In this document: piece by piece, positions 1 through 7,470 of the stretch
Numbering within the stretch: the first letter of the stretch is position 1
How the letters are laid out: the number at the start of each line of letters is the position of its first letter
Assembly (NCBI GenBank): GCA_026416895.1
Contig: JAOAEH010000039.1
Span: 1 to 10,415 of the forward strand
DNA length: 10,415 bases
Direction of reading: 5' to 3'
Source: Elusimicrobiales bacterium
GTDB lineage: Bacteria > Elusimicrobiota > Elusimicrobia > Elusimicrobiales > UBA9959
Notes under the pieces: model-generated
Seen by the model: only the letters and a program-made list of their open reading frames with translations
What the model was told of the DNA's origin: nothing
The model's database searches: none
Made by a program: the position numbers and the translations under genes

Positions 1-853
1 CAGATAAGTTTTTATAATTATAAGTTTTTATTGTAACAATGCCTGTTGTAGTGCCAATAGCATCTTTTGCATTTTGTGTAATGTTGAGGATTGCCTGTTT
101 TATTTGTTGTTCATCTACTTTTGTTTTTTTCAGTTCAGGTGCCAAATAATATTCAAGTTTTATCTGAGATGTTAATTGGGATTCAATAAGAGATTTTATC
201 TCAACGAGGATATTATTAATATCAGTTTCTGCTAGATTTGGTTGACTTTTACGCGCAAAAGTCAAAAGCTGTTTTATTGTGTGTGCTTGATTTTTTGCGC
301 TTTTTGTTAGTTCTTCTGCAAGTTGTTTTACTGATGAACCATCTTTTAATTCATCTTTTATTAAATCTAGTGCTCCTATTACAACTGTAAGAAAGTTATT
401 AAAATCATGTGATAATTCTCCAACCATTAAAGCAATAGATTCTAATTTTTGTGATTCAATTAATTTGTTTTCAAGTTCTATAAGAAATGTTAAATCTTCT
501 TCTCTTGCTACAAAATATTTTATTTCTTCATTTATTTTAACTGGTTGTATTGTAAGCATAACTTGATACAAAGTTCCGTCTTTCTTCTTATTTATTATTC
601 TAGTTCTATAGAAAGATCCTTTAAGTATTGTACTCCATAGTTTTTTGTAAAATTCTTCGTTGTGTTTGCCACTTTTAAATATTGATGTTTTTTTGCCAGT
701 AATCTCATTTATTTCATAACCAGTATTTTTTGAAAGAGCTTTGTTAGCATATATTATTTTTCCTTCTTTATCTGTTATAAAATATGGTACTATAGATTCA
801 TCTGCTGCTAGTTTAAGTATGTTTTCTATAGGTAAATCACTAGTTTTATCCAT
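1..853 (-). CDS. PAS-domain sensor histidine kinase, C-terminus cut by window edge
   Basis: My translation of the minus strand gives 284 residues, open through position 2. Residues about 12-120 read as a PAS sensor domain (ITDKEGKIIYANKAL, GYEINEITGKK). A short coiled linker (LENKLIESQKLESI) leads to a dimerisation/phosphoacceptor segment with the H-box ELSHDFNNFLTVVIG, His149 being the likely phosphorylated residue. The N-box of the ATPase domain begins at about residue 253 (AILNITQNAKDAI); the G-boxes lie outside the window. No membrane segment or signal peptide is visible, so the kinase is probably cytoplasmic and senses an internal cue. The HDFNN form is typical of PAS kinases that often carry a C-terminal receiver domain, which cannot be checked here. 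I chose the ATG at 851-853 because a well-spaced promoter sits just upstream. An in-frame ATG at 899-901 would add 16 residues but would lie upstream of that promoter. Neither start has an SD. It diverges from rplU; its partner regulator and signal are unknown. Confidence 0.9.
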   Translation of the reverse strand, partial: MDKTSDLPIENILKLAADESIVPYFITDKEGKIIYANKALSKNTGYEINEITGKKTSIFKSGKHNEEFYKKLWSTILKGSFYRTRIINKKKDGTLYQVMLTIQPVKINEEIKYFVAREEDLTFLIELENKLIESQKLESIALMVGELSHDFNNFLTVVIGALDLIKDELKDGSSVKQLAEELTKSAKNQAHTIKQLLTFARKSQPNLAETDINNILVEIKSLIESQLTSQIKLEYYLAPELKKTKVDEQQIKQAILNITQNAKDAIGTTTGIVTIKTYNYKNLS

Positions 854-859
854 ATTCAA

Positions 860-888
860 ATTATATAATAACTTGAATTTTTTTTCAA
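860..888 (-). promoter_or_regulatory. Sigma-70-type promoter of the histidine kinase gene
   Basis: On the minus strand TTGAAA (888-883) is followed after 17 nt by TATAAT (865-860). Counting from the -10 box, transcription would start at about 853, the first base of the chosen ATG, giving a leaderless mRNA. The fit is strong, but TATAAT is common by chance in such AT-rich DNA. Its -35 element lies between the -35 and -10 of the divergent rplU promoter. Confidence 0.6.
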
Positions 889-901
889 TTTTTAGTATCA
901 T
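873..901 (+). promoter_or_regulatory. Sigma-70-type promoter of rplU
   Basis: TTGAAT (873-878), a 17-nt spacer and TATCAT (896-901) fit a housekeeping promoter. The predicted start is near 908, leaving about 2 nt before the rplU ATG. No SD is present, which agrees with a leaderless or near-leaderless transcript. The promoter interlocks with the divergent kinase promoter. Confidence 0.5.
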
Positions 902-909
902 AAATCTAT

Positions 910-1209
910 ATGTATGCTATAATTAAAACAGGTGGAAAGCAATACTGGGTTGCACCAGGTGAAGTTTTACATATTGAAAAGATTAACGCCAAAGTTGGGC
1001 AGGATGTTGAATTTAAAGCCCTTTGGTCTGGTGGTGAAAATAATCCTAATCCTTCAAATGAGGGTAAAGTAATAGCAACAGTTTTAAGGCATTTTAAAGC
1101 ACCAAAAATAATTGTATTTAAGAAAAAACCAAAGAAAGCATATGAAAAAAGTAAAGGACACAGACAAATTATGACTGAAATAAAAATAAAAGAAATAAAG
1201 CTTTCATAA
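910..1209 (+). CDS. rplU: 50S ribosomal protein L21 (bL21)
   Basis: A 99-residue protein, normal for bL21, which binds 23S rRNA in the large subunit. The N-terminus MYAIIKTGGKQYWV is the family signature and fixes the start at 910. The C-terminal half carries the basic rRNA-binding stretch FKKKPKKAYEKSKGHRQ and ends in the usual beta strand (MTEIKIKEIKL). A short polar insert (SGGENNPNPSNEG) sits where L21 sequences vary. There is no SD upstream of the ATG; see the promoter at 873-901. rpmA follows after 12 nt. The small ysxB-type gene that many Firmicutes carry between rplU and rpmA is absent. Confidence 0.97.
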   Translation: MYAIIKTGGKQYWVAPGEVLHIEKINAKVGQDVEFKALWSGGENNPNPSNEGKVIATVLRHFKAPKIIVFKKKPKKAYEKSKGHRQIMTEIKIKEIKLS

Positions 1210-1221
1210 AGAGGTACTTAT

Positions 1222-1479
1222 ATGGCACATACTAAATCTCAAGGTTCTACATCTAATGGGCGAGATAGTAATCCTAAATATTTAGGTGTTAAGAAATTTG
1301 GAGGACAGTTTGTTAAAGCGGGGGAGGTTATAGTAAGGCAAAGGGGAACTAAGTTTCACCCTGGATTGAATGTAGGTTGTGGAAAGGATTTTACTCTTTT
1401 TGCTTTGAAGGATGGAATAGTTAGATTTGAGTTTGTTAGAAAAGGTAAACAACAGGTTAGTGTTTATCCTTCCAATTGA
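1222..1479 (+). CDS. rpmA: 50S ribosomal protein L27 (bL27)
   Basis: An 85-residue protein, normal length for bL27, whose flexible N-terminal tail reaches the peptidyl-transferase centre. It begins directly with [16 protein letters not shown], close to the family consensus, so there is no Firmicutes-type cleaved N-terminal extension. Residues about 22-65 ([42 protein letters not shown]) are the conserved beta-barrel core. The usual Arg in the STRNGRDS motif is Ser here, a small change in the tail. A fair SD (AAAGAGGT, GAGGT at 1211-1215) lies 6 nt before the ATG. It is cotranscribed with rplU; the -35 box of the obg promoter overlaps its stop codon. Confidence 0.97.
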   Translation: MAHTKSQGSTSNGRDSNPKYLGVKKFGGQFVKAGEVIVRQRGTKFHPGLNVGCGKDFTLFALKDGIVRFEFVRKGKQQVSVYPSN

Positions 1480-1504
1480 CATTTCAAAGAGAATACCATA
1501 TATT
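1476..1504 (+). promoter_or_regulatory. Promoter upstream of obg
   Basis: A consensus TTGACA (1476-1481), overlapping the rpmA stop codon, is spaced 17 nt from TATATT (1499-1504). This would start transcription near 1511 and give obg a leader of about 21 nt, allowing expression apart from rplU-rpmA. A second TATAAT at 1522-1527 would start RNA at about 1534, next to the obg ATGs, but has no good -35. An inverted repeat, ATACCA (1493-1498) and TGGTAT (1517-1522) with an 18-nt gap, straddles the first -10 box and could be an operator. Confidence 0.5.
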
Positions 1505-1513
1505 TTTTATTGA

Positions 1514-2821
<1,308 letters not shown>

Positions 2822-2827
2822 TTAAAA

Positions 2828-4546
2828 CTATTTAGTAAAATTGTTACTTAAATAATCTTTTATCATCTTACTTCTAGATGGATGCCTTAATTTGCGTATA
2901 GCTTTTGCTTCAATTTGTCTTACTCTTTCACGTGTTACTCTAAAAATTTTTCCTACTTCTTCAAGCGTTCTTGGATATCCGGTATCTATTCCAAAGCGCA
3001 GTCTTAATATTTTTGCCTCTCTTTCACTTAATGTAGAAAGTATCTTATTTATTTCTCTTTTTCTAAGTATATCTATGACTGAGTTTGATGGGGGATTTGC
3101 ATATCTATCTTCTATAAAATCCTCTAAAGACGAATCTTCATCTTCGCCTATTGGAGTTGCAAGAGATACAGGTTCCTGCATTATTTTTAATGCCATTTTT
3201 ACTTTATCAATTGGTAGGTTAAGTTTTTTAGCATACTCTTCTACTGTTGGTTCTTTACCGTATTCTTGTCTAAATTTTTTTGCAACTTTCATTAGTTTTG
3301 ATACTAATTCTTTCATATGTACTGGAATTCTGATTGTTCTAGATTGATCGGCAATGGCTCTATTTATAGATTGCCTTATCCACCATGTAGCATATGTTGA
3401 AAATTTAAAGCCTCTTTTGTATTCAAATTTTTCTACTGCTTTCATAAGTCCTAAACCACCTTCTTGAATTAGATCAGATAGTTCAAGATTAGAGTTAATA
3501 TGTTTTTTTGCTATTGAAACAACAAGTCTTAAATTTGCTTTTATTAGTTTTAGTTTATCTTGTAAAATCTGATCTTCAAGAAATAATATTTTTTCATTTA
3601 GTGCTAAAAATTCATTTAAATCTCCTGGAACTTGTTTTATAGTTTCTTGATATTTAGATTTAAGTTTTTCAATATTTTCAATAGCTGCTTCTACTTCTTT
3701 TGGATAGAAGTTATGTATTTCTTTAAATTCATCTTTAGTTAATTTTCCTTCTTTAAATTTTTTAAAGTTTTCAAGTAAAATATCTATGTTGCCGTAAAAT
3801 TTTGAATATCTTTCAAATTCATTTTTTATATCTTTTATTTTTTGAGCAATGCTTTTTATCTTGTTTGTTAATCTTTTAATTTTTTCTTGATTTAGGTTTA
3901 AATCAAGAATATATTTAACTATTTCAGATCTTTTTTGATCTATTTTATTTTTTATTTTTATTTTTATTGCTTGAGATATTTTTGTTTTCATTTTTTCTTC
4001 AAGTTTTGAAATTTCTTTTTCTATTTTTGATATCTTTTTTACTGTTTTTTTCATCTTTTTTTCCATATTTTTTAATTCTCTTTTTGTTTTTCTACCTCTA
4101 GGCATCAATTCTTTTGTAGTCATCTCTTCTTGTTCTATTAAAGCCTCCCAATTTTTTATTTCTCGTATTGCAACAGGAGATTGTAAGACAAGATTTCTTA
4201 GTTCTTTTTCTCTTTCTTTTATATTTCTTGCAAGTGTAATTTCTTCTTCTCTTTTTAATAGAGGAGTTTTTCCCATTTCAGAAAGATACATTTTTATTGA
4301 GTTAGATACATCAGGATAGCTTGACCATTCGTCTCCTTGAAAATCTTTTTCTCTTTCTGAAATTTTTGTTTTTTCTTTCTCTCTTACTTCTATTCCAAGT
4401 TCTTCAAGAGTAGACATAAAATTTTCTACATCTTCTACACTCATATTAGTGTTAGACATTGATTTGCTTATTTCCTCTATAGTAAGATAACCGTATTCTT
4501 TTCCTAATTCTATTAGTTCTTTTAGGTGTTTTGAATTGTTTGTCAT
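2828..4546 (-). CDS. rpoD: RNA polymerase primary sigma factor (sigma-70/RpoD)
   Basis: A 572-residue primary sigma factor. Residues 1-60 look like region 1.1 ([16 protein letters not shown]), a mark of housekeeping sigmas. Region 1.2 lies near 81-112 ([20 protein letters not shown]). A spacer of about 200 residues (113-310) follows, very rich in Lys and Glu and probably coiled-coil. Region 2 (333-410) includes [32 protein letters not shown] and [19 protein letters not shown], which contact the -10 element and melt DNA. The region 3.2 finger is [14 protein letters not shown] (467-480). Region 4.2 is the -35 binding helix-turn-helix, [20 protein letters not shown] (527-546). A good SD (AAGGAG) overlaps the dnaG stop codon; the gap to dnaG is 9 nt, suggesting coupling. 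It is the last gene of the rpsU-dnaG-rpoD operon and converges on obg. Confidence 0.98.
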   Translation of the reverse strand: MTNNSKHLKELIELGKEYGYLTIEEISKSMSNTNMSVEDVENFMSTLEELGIEVREKEKTKISEREKDFQGDEWSSYPDVSNSIKMYLSEMGKTPLLKREEEITLARNIKEREKELRNLVLQSPVAIREIKNWEALIEQEEMTTKELMPRGRKTKRELKNMEKKMKKTVKKISKIEKEISKLEEKMKTKISQAIKIKIKNKIDQKRSEIVKYILDLNLNQEKIKRLTNKIKSIAQKIKDIKNEFERYSKFYGNIDILLENFKKFKEGKLTKDEFKEIHNFYPKEVEAAIENIEKLKSKYQETIKQVPGDLNEFLALNEKILFLEDQILQDKLKLIKANLRLVVSIAKKHINSNLELSDLIQEGGLGLMKAVEKFEYKRGFKFSTYATWWIRQSINRAIADQSRTIRIPVHMKELVSKLMKVAKKFRQEYGKEPTVEEYAKKLNLPIDKVKMALKIMQEPVSLATPIGEDEDSSLEDFIEDRYANPPSNSVIDILRKREINKILSTLSEREAKILRLRFGIDTGYPRTLEEVGKIFRVTRERVRQIEAKAIRKLRHPSRSKMIKDYLSNNFTK

Positions 4547-4555
4547 ATACTCTCC

Positions 4556-6292
4556 TTATATTGATAAATTAATATTTTTTAGTTTTAGTATTAATTCATT
4601 GTATTTTTTTAATTCTTCTAAAGAACTAATGTTTTTTTCTTTTATTTTTTTTATTTCTTTTTCCAAGTAATTTTTTTCAATTATAAGAAGTGTTTTTTTA
4701 AAATTTTCAGGAGTTACTGTTTCATCATTAATATTTTGTGATTTTAATATTAACCTTAATATTTCATTTTCATAGTCTGGATATTGTGAGATAAGTTTTT
4801 CTTCTAAATTCAATGTATCTTTTAAACCAATAAAGAAAGAAACTATTTTTTTGCTAAACTCAGATTCAAGATAAGATATCTCAAAACCATTCTTTAAAAT
4901 TTCTGCTAATGATGGATTTTTAAAGAGCATTTCTATTAAGTTTTCTTCTATTATAGAGATTTCTGGTTTTATTAAAGTAATTTGATTTTTTTGAATTGAA
5001 ATATTCTTGCTTTTAGTTTTTTGTAAAACAATTTTTTTAATAATAGATTCATCTACAGAAAATTCTTTACTAACATTTTTTATCCATTCCATTCTTATTA
5101 CTTCATTTCTTTCTTTTGCTATAGTATCACAAATAAATTCTACTGCTTTGTTTTTTTTATCTGGTGAAAGTTCAGTGTTTTTCTTTTTTATAAGATTTAT
5201 TTTGAAAGAGATTATATCTAAAGCATTATTAATTAGATTAAGCATAGCATCTGGACCTTTTGTTATTAGAAGTTCATCTGGATCTATTCCTTCTTCCAAA
5301 ACTATTACTTTTGGATATAATCCTTCTTCTATTGAAATATCTGCTGCTTTTATAGCAGCATTTATTCCTGCTTTGTCTGAATCAAACATTAAGATTATTT
5401 CATCAACATAGTTTTTTAGGATATGTGCATGTTCTTGTGAGAAGGCAGTTCCCATGGTAGATAGAGTTATAGTAAATAAATATTGATGCATAAGTATTAC
5501 ATCAAAATAACCTTCCACTATGATAGCTTTTCTTTCTTTTCTGATCTGTGTTAATGAATTAAAAAGCCCAAACAAATTTCTTCTTTTTATAAAAATTTGG
5601 TTTTCTTGAGTGTTTAGATATTTAGGATTTTCATTTCCAACTGTTCTTGCTCCAAAACCTACAATATCTCCTGATATATTTCTAATAGGAATTATGATTC
5701 TGTCTCTGAAAACATCTGTTAATTTTCCGAAAGATGTTGAGAAAAGTGAAGTTTTTATAAGAATATCTTTTGGATATTTTTTTGATAAACTGTTATATAA
5801 GAAATTTTCATAGGAAGGAGCATACCCAAGCATAAAGTTTAAAATGGATTGTTCTTTTATCCCTTTTTCTTTAAGAAATTCAATAGCCTTTTTTGCTTCT
5901 GAGGATTTAAGCATAGAATTGTATATAAGTGCTGCTTCCATATTTATTTGTTTTATTAATTTTCTTTCTTTTTCATATGGATTTTCTTCTTCTAATTTTA
6001 TGTTATCTATGAATATTCCAGCCATAGATGCGAGCTTTTTTAAAGCTTGAATTTTAGATATGTTTTCAATTTTGCTGACGAAACTAATAACATCTCCTCC
6101 ATTATTACATCCAAAGCAATAAAATATTTGTTTTTCTCTGCTTACTGTAAAAGAGGGAGTTTTTTCACTATGAAAAGGGCACAATGCAATATAATTTTTT
6201 CCTCTTTTTTTTAAATCCTTTACATAAAAAGAAACTATATCCACAATATCTATTTTTTCTTTAATATCTCTTGCTATTTTAAAATAATCCAT
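4556..6292 (-). CDS. dnaG: DNA primase DnaG
   Basis: A 578-residue bacterial primase, which makes RNA primers at the replication fork. The N-terminal CHC2 zinc domain has ligands Cys38, His41, Cys59 and Cys62 (CPFHSEKTPSF; FYCFGCNNGGDVISF). The catalytic core contains the basic motif FRDRIIIPI (195-203), GFGAR (212-216) and PKYLNT (223-228). The Toprim subdomain has the metal-binding Glu260 in VEGYFD, DSD at 304-306 in LMFDSDKAG, and DPDE at 337-340. Residues about 360-578 form a divergent, Lys-rich C-terminal domain where the helicase-binding region is expected; I see no strong motif there. The ATG at 6292 lies 10 nt after the rpsU stop and has no SD (AATCCCAAATTA precedes it), so translation may depend on coupling to rpsU. 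Confidence 0.97.
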   Translation of the reverse strand: MDYFKIARDIKEKIDIVDIVSFYVKDLKKRGKNYIALCPFHSEKTPSFTVSREKQIFYCFGCNNGGDVISFVSKIENISKIQALKKLASMAGIFIDNIKLEEENPYEKERKLIKQINMEAALIYNSMLKSSEAKKAIEFLKEKGIKEQSILNFMLGYAPSYENFLYNSLSKKYPKDILIKTSLFSTSFGKLTDVFRDRIIIPIRNISGDIVGFGARTVGNENPKYLNTQENQIFIKRRNLFGLFNSLTQIRKERKAIIVEGYFDVILMHQYLFTITLSTMGTAFSQEHAHILKNYVDEIILMFDSDKAGINAAIKAADISIEEGLYPKVIVLEEGIDPDELLITKGPDAMLNLINNALDIISFKINLIKKKNTELSPDKKNKAVEFICDTIAKERNEVIRMEWIKNVSKEFSVDESIIKKIVLQKTKSKNISIQKNQITLIKPEISIIEENLIEMLFKNPSLAEILKNGFEISYLESEFSKKIVSFFIGLKDTLNLEEKLISQYPDYENEILRLILKSQNINDETVTPENFKKTLLIIEKNYLEKEIKKIKEKNISSLEELKKYNELILKLKNINLSI

Positions 6293-6302
6293 TAATTTGG
6301 GA

Positions 6303-6494
6303 TTATTTTTTATTTGTAAGTTTTCTTAGTTTTCTTTTGAGCTCTTGTCTTCGAATTTTTTTTTCAAGGCTTGGTGATATGTAAAACTCCCTTTTTTTAA
6401 TCTCTTTTAGTATAGCATTTTTCTCACATTCATGTTTAAATCTTTTAAGTGCTTCTTCCGGAGATTCATTATCTTTCACTCTTATGTATACCAA
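6303..6494 (-). CDS. rpsU: 30S ribosomal protein S21 (bS21), TTG start
   Basis: A 63-residue basic protein matching bS21, which sits on the 30S platform near the anti-SD end of 16S rRNA. Conserved features are the N-terminal [19 protein letters not shown], then [20 protein letters not shown] and a Lys/Arg-rich tail ([20 protein letters not shown]). I place the start at the TTG at 6494-6492. The longer reading frame would begin at a GTG (6503-6501), but that GTG lies inside the SD itself. From the TTG the protein begins exactly where S21 homologues begin, 8 nt after GGAGG. It is the first gene of the rpsU-dnaG-rpoD macromolecular synthesis operon and lies 35 nt after the HIT gene. Confidence 0.95.
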   Translation of the reverse strand: MVYIRVKDNESPEEALKRFKHECEKNAILKEIKKREFYISPSLEKKIRRQELKRKLRKLTNKK

Positions 6495-6498
6495 GGTA

Positions 6499-6510
6499 AT
6501 CACCTCCTTT
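6499..6510 (-). promoter_or_regulatory. Exceptionally long Shine-Dalgarno sequence of rpsU
   Basis: The minus strand reads AAAGGAGGTGAT, complementary over about 12 nt to the universally conserved 3' end of 16S rRNA (GATCACCTCCTT plus the next base in many species). It lies 8 nt (measured from GGAGG) before the TTG start and decides that start over the GTG it contains. No other gene in the window has more than a 6-8-nt partial match, and several have none. Confidence 0.85.
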
Positions 6511-6511
6511 T

Positions 6512-6536
6512 TGGCTAATTTTTATAAATTTAGCCA
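6512..6536 (-). promoter_or_regulatory. RNA hairpin between the HIT stop codon and the rpsU ribosome binding site
   Basis: In the minus-strand RNA, TGGCTAA (6536-6530) pairs with TTAGCCA (6518-6512). Beyond a one-base bulge (6529) three more A-T pairs extend the stem around a 4-nt loop. The stem includes the last codon and stop codon of the HIT gene and ends just before the rpsU SD. No U-run follows, so it is not an intrinsic terminator. It may be an mRNA processing or stability element, or part of rpsU control. Confidence 0.6.
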
Positions 6537-6865
6537 GGCGGCCATCCCATTCTTCTACCAGCTAAAAAATGGTAATGTATATGAAAAACGCTTTGTCCAG
6601 CTTTTTTACCGCAATTATTAACTATTCTAAAATCTGTTATATTTAATTTTTCAGCTATTTTTTTAGCTGTGTAGGCAAGTTTTCCTAATATTTCTACATC
6701 TTCCTCTTTACAGTTTATAATTGATTCTATGTGTTTTTTTGGGATTATTAGTATATGTGTTGGCGCTTGAGGATTAAGATCATTAAAAGCAATTATATCT
6801 TCATCTTCGTATATTATTTTTGATTTAACTTCTTTTTTTACTATTTTACAAAAAATACATTCCAT
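6530..6865 (-). CDS. HIT-family nucleotide-binding hydrolase (HINT-like)
   Basis: A 111-residue protein, typical HINT length. The signature histidine triad is HIHYHFLAG (His95, His97, His99), with the middle His as the expected nucleophile toward nucleoside phosphoramidates or AMP-lysine-type substrates. Other family marks are CIFCKI at the N-terminus (Cys3 and Cys6, a zinc pair in many bacterial members), AFNDLNPQAPTHILIIPKKH (26-45) and the C-terminal GWPPG. It is cytoplasmic, with no signal sequence. It lies 23 nt after the AphA-like gene and 35 nt before rpsU. It has no SD; an extended -10 box in the short upstream gap suggests its own near-leaderless transcript, which could also feed the rpsU-dnaG-rpoD operon. 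The exact substrate cannot be told from sequence. Confidence 0.95.
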   Translation of the reverse strand: MECIFCKIVKKEVKSKIIYEDEDIIAFNDLNPQAPTHILIIPKKHIESIINCKEEDVEILGKLAYTAKKIAEKLNITDFRIVNNCGKKAGQSVFHIHYHFLAGRRMGWPPG

Positions 6866-6875
6866 ATAATATAAT

Positions 6876-6884
6876 ATTATATCA
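6876..6884 (-). promoter_or_regulatory. Extended -10 promoter of the HIT gene
   Basis: The minus strand has TGATATAAT (6884-6876), an extended -10 (TGnTATAAT), within the 23-nt gap before the HIT gene. Extended -10 promoters can work without a good -35, and none is obvious here. Transcription would start near 6869, about 4 nt before the ATG, consistent with the absence of an SD. Confidence 0.5.
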
Positions 6885-6888
6885 TTTT

Positions 6889-7470
6889 TTAAAACTGAGA
6901 TAAAGGAATTTGTTTTTCGCCAAATTTACCTGGGTTGTATGGTAAGGGATTTAATGATTTTTGATTTCTTTTTATTCTTATTGGATATACGTTTGCTTTT
7001 TTTGCTTGTATTATTCCGTCATCAGAGTTTGCAAAAAATATTAAATATTTTTTATTATTAATTATTTCATATTTTTCATTAGAATCAGATACGAAATATA
7101 TTTTGGAATCTTTCCATTTTGATAGTATTTTTTTGGTAGATATATTTTTCCTATCAATTATTATATCTGTTGAGAAACCAAATAATTTTGCTGTTTTATA
7201 TATTATAAATGGGATTATTTTTATTCTGTCAAGATGAGAATTTTCATTTATTTCTTTATAAAATTCATCATTTTTTAGATTTTTTGCTTTTAAGTATGCT
7301 TGTGATGTGTATGCTAAAACATCATCATATTCAAAACCTATACTAAGTTCTAATACATTTACTGTTGAATATATAACTGCCCATGTTGAAAATAAATATA
7401 CGAATGTTTTAAATCTTTTATACCATTTTAAAAGCCATAACTTTGTTGATTCCTTGATTTTTTTTATCAT
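6889..7470 (-). CDS. Class B acid phosphatase-like (AphA/HAD) protein with altered catalytic motifs
   Basis: 193 residues from the ATG at 7470, which overlaps the stop of the lipoprotein gene as ATGA; a TTG at 7497 would add nine residues. By memory-based comparison with E. coli AphA, the core matches across its length. IGFEYDDVL (44-52) corresponds to VGFDIDDTVL, IFFANSDDGIIQAKKANV (144-161) to IFYGDSDNDITAARDVG, and LNPLPYNPGKFGEKQI (173-188) to the diagnostic KPLPQAGAFGEEVI tail. Catalytic positions differ: the nucleophile Asp is Glu47, the motif-I Thr is Val51, and the GDSDND acidic pair is reduced to ANSDDG. Asp49 (general acid position) is kept. The T-G-R motif II is also not recognisable. 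So it is probably inactive or functionally changed. The N-terminus is basic followed by a hydrophobic stretch (22-40), possibly an anchor or uncleaved signal. It probably works with the two coupled upstream genes. Confidence 0.72.
   Translation of the reverse strand: MIKKIKESTKLWLLKWYKRFKTFVYLFSTWAVIYSTVNVLELSIGFEYDDVLAYTSQAYLKAKNLKNDEFYKEINENSHLDRIKIIPFIIYKTAKLFGFSTDIIIDRKNISTKKILSKWKDSKIYFVSDSNEKYEIINNKKYLIFFANSDDGIIQAKKANVYPIRIKRNQKSLNPLPYNPGKFGEKQIPLSQF

Noticed and set aside
2831..2850. Hairpin at the obg/rpoD junction as a bidirectional terminator
   Set aside because: Only 5 A/T-rich base pairs and no T-run on either side; it lies inside the rpoD coding sequence.
2892..3347. Plus-strand open frame of 151 codons opposite rpoD
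   Set aside because: It lies antisense to the conserved sigma region 2-4 coding sequence and has no recognisable motif; a shadow frame.
5007..5411. Plus-strand open frame of 134 codons opposite dnaG
   Set aside because: It is antisense to the primase core and its hydrophobic, Ser/Phe-rich composition is typical of a reversed Lys/Glu-rich gene.
6303..6503. rpsU start at GTG 6503
   Set aside because: The GTG is part of the Shine-Dalgarno sequence; the TTG at 6494 has ideal spacing and matches S21 N-termini.
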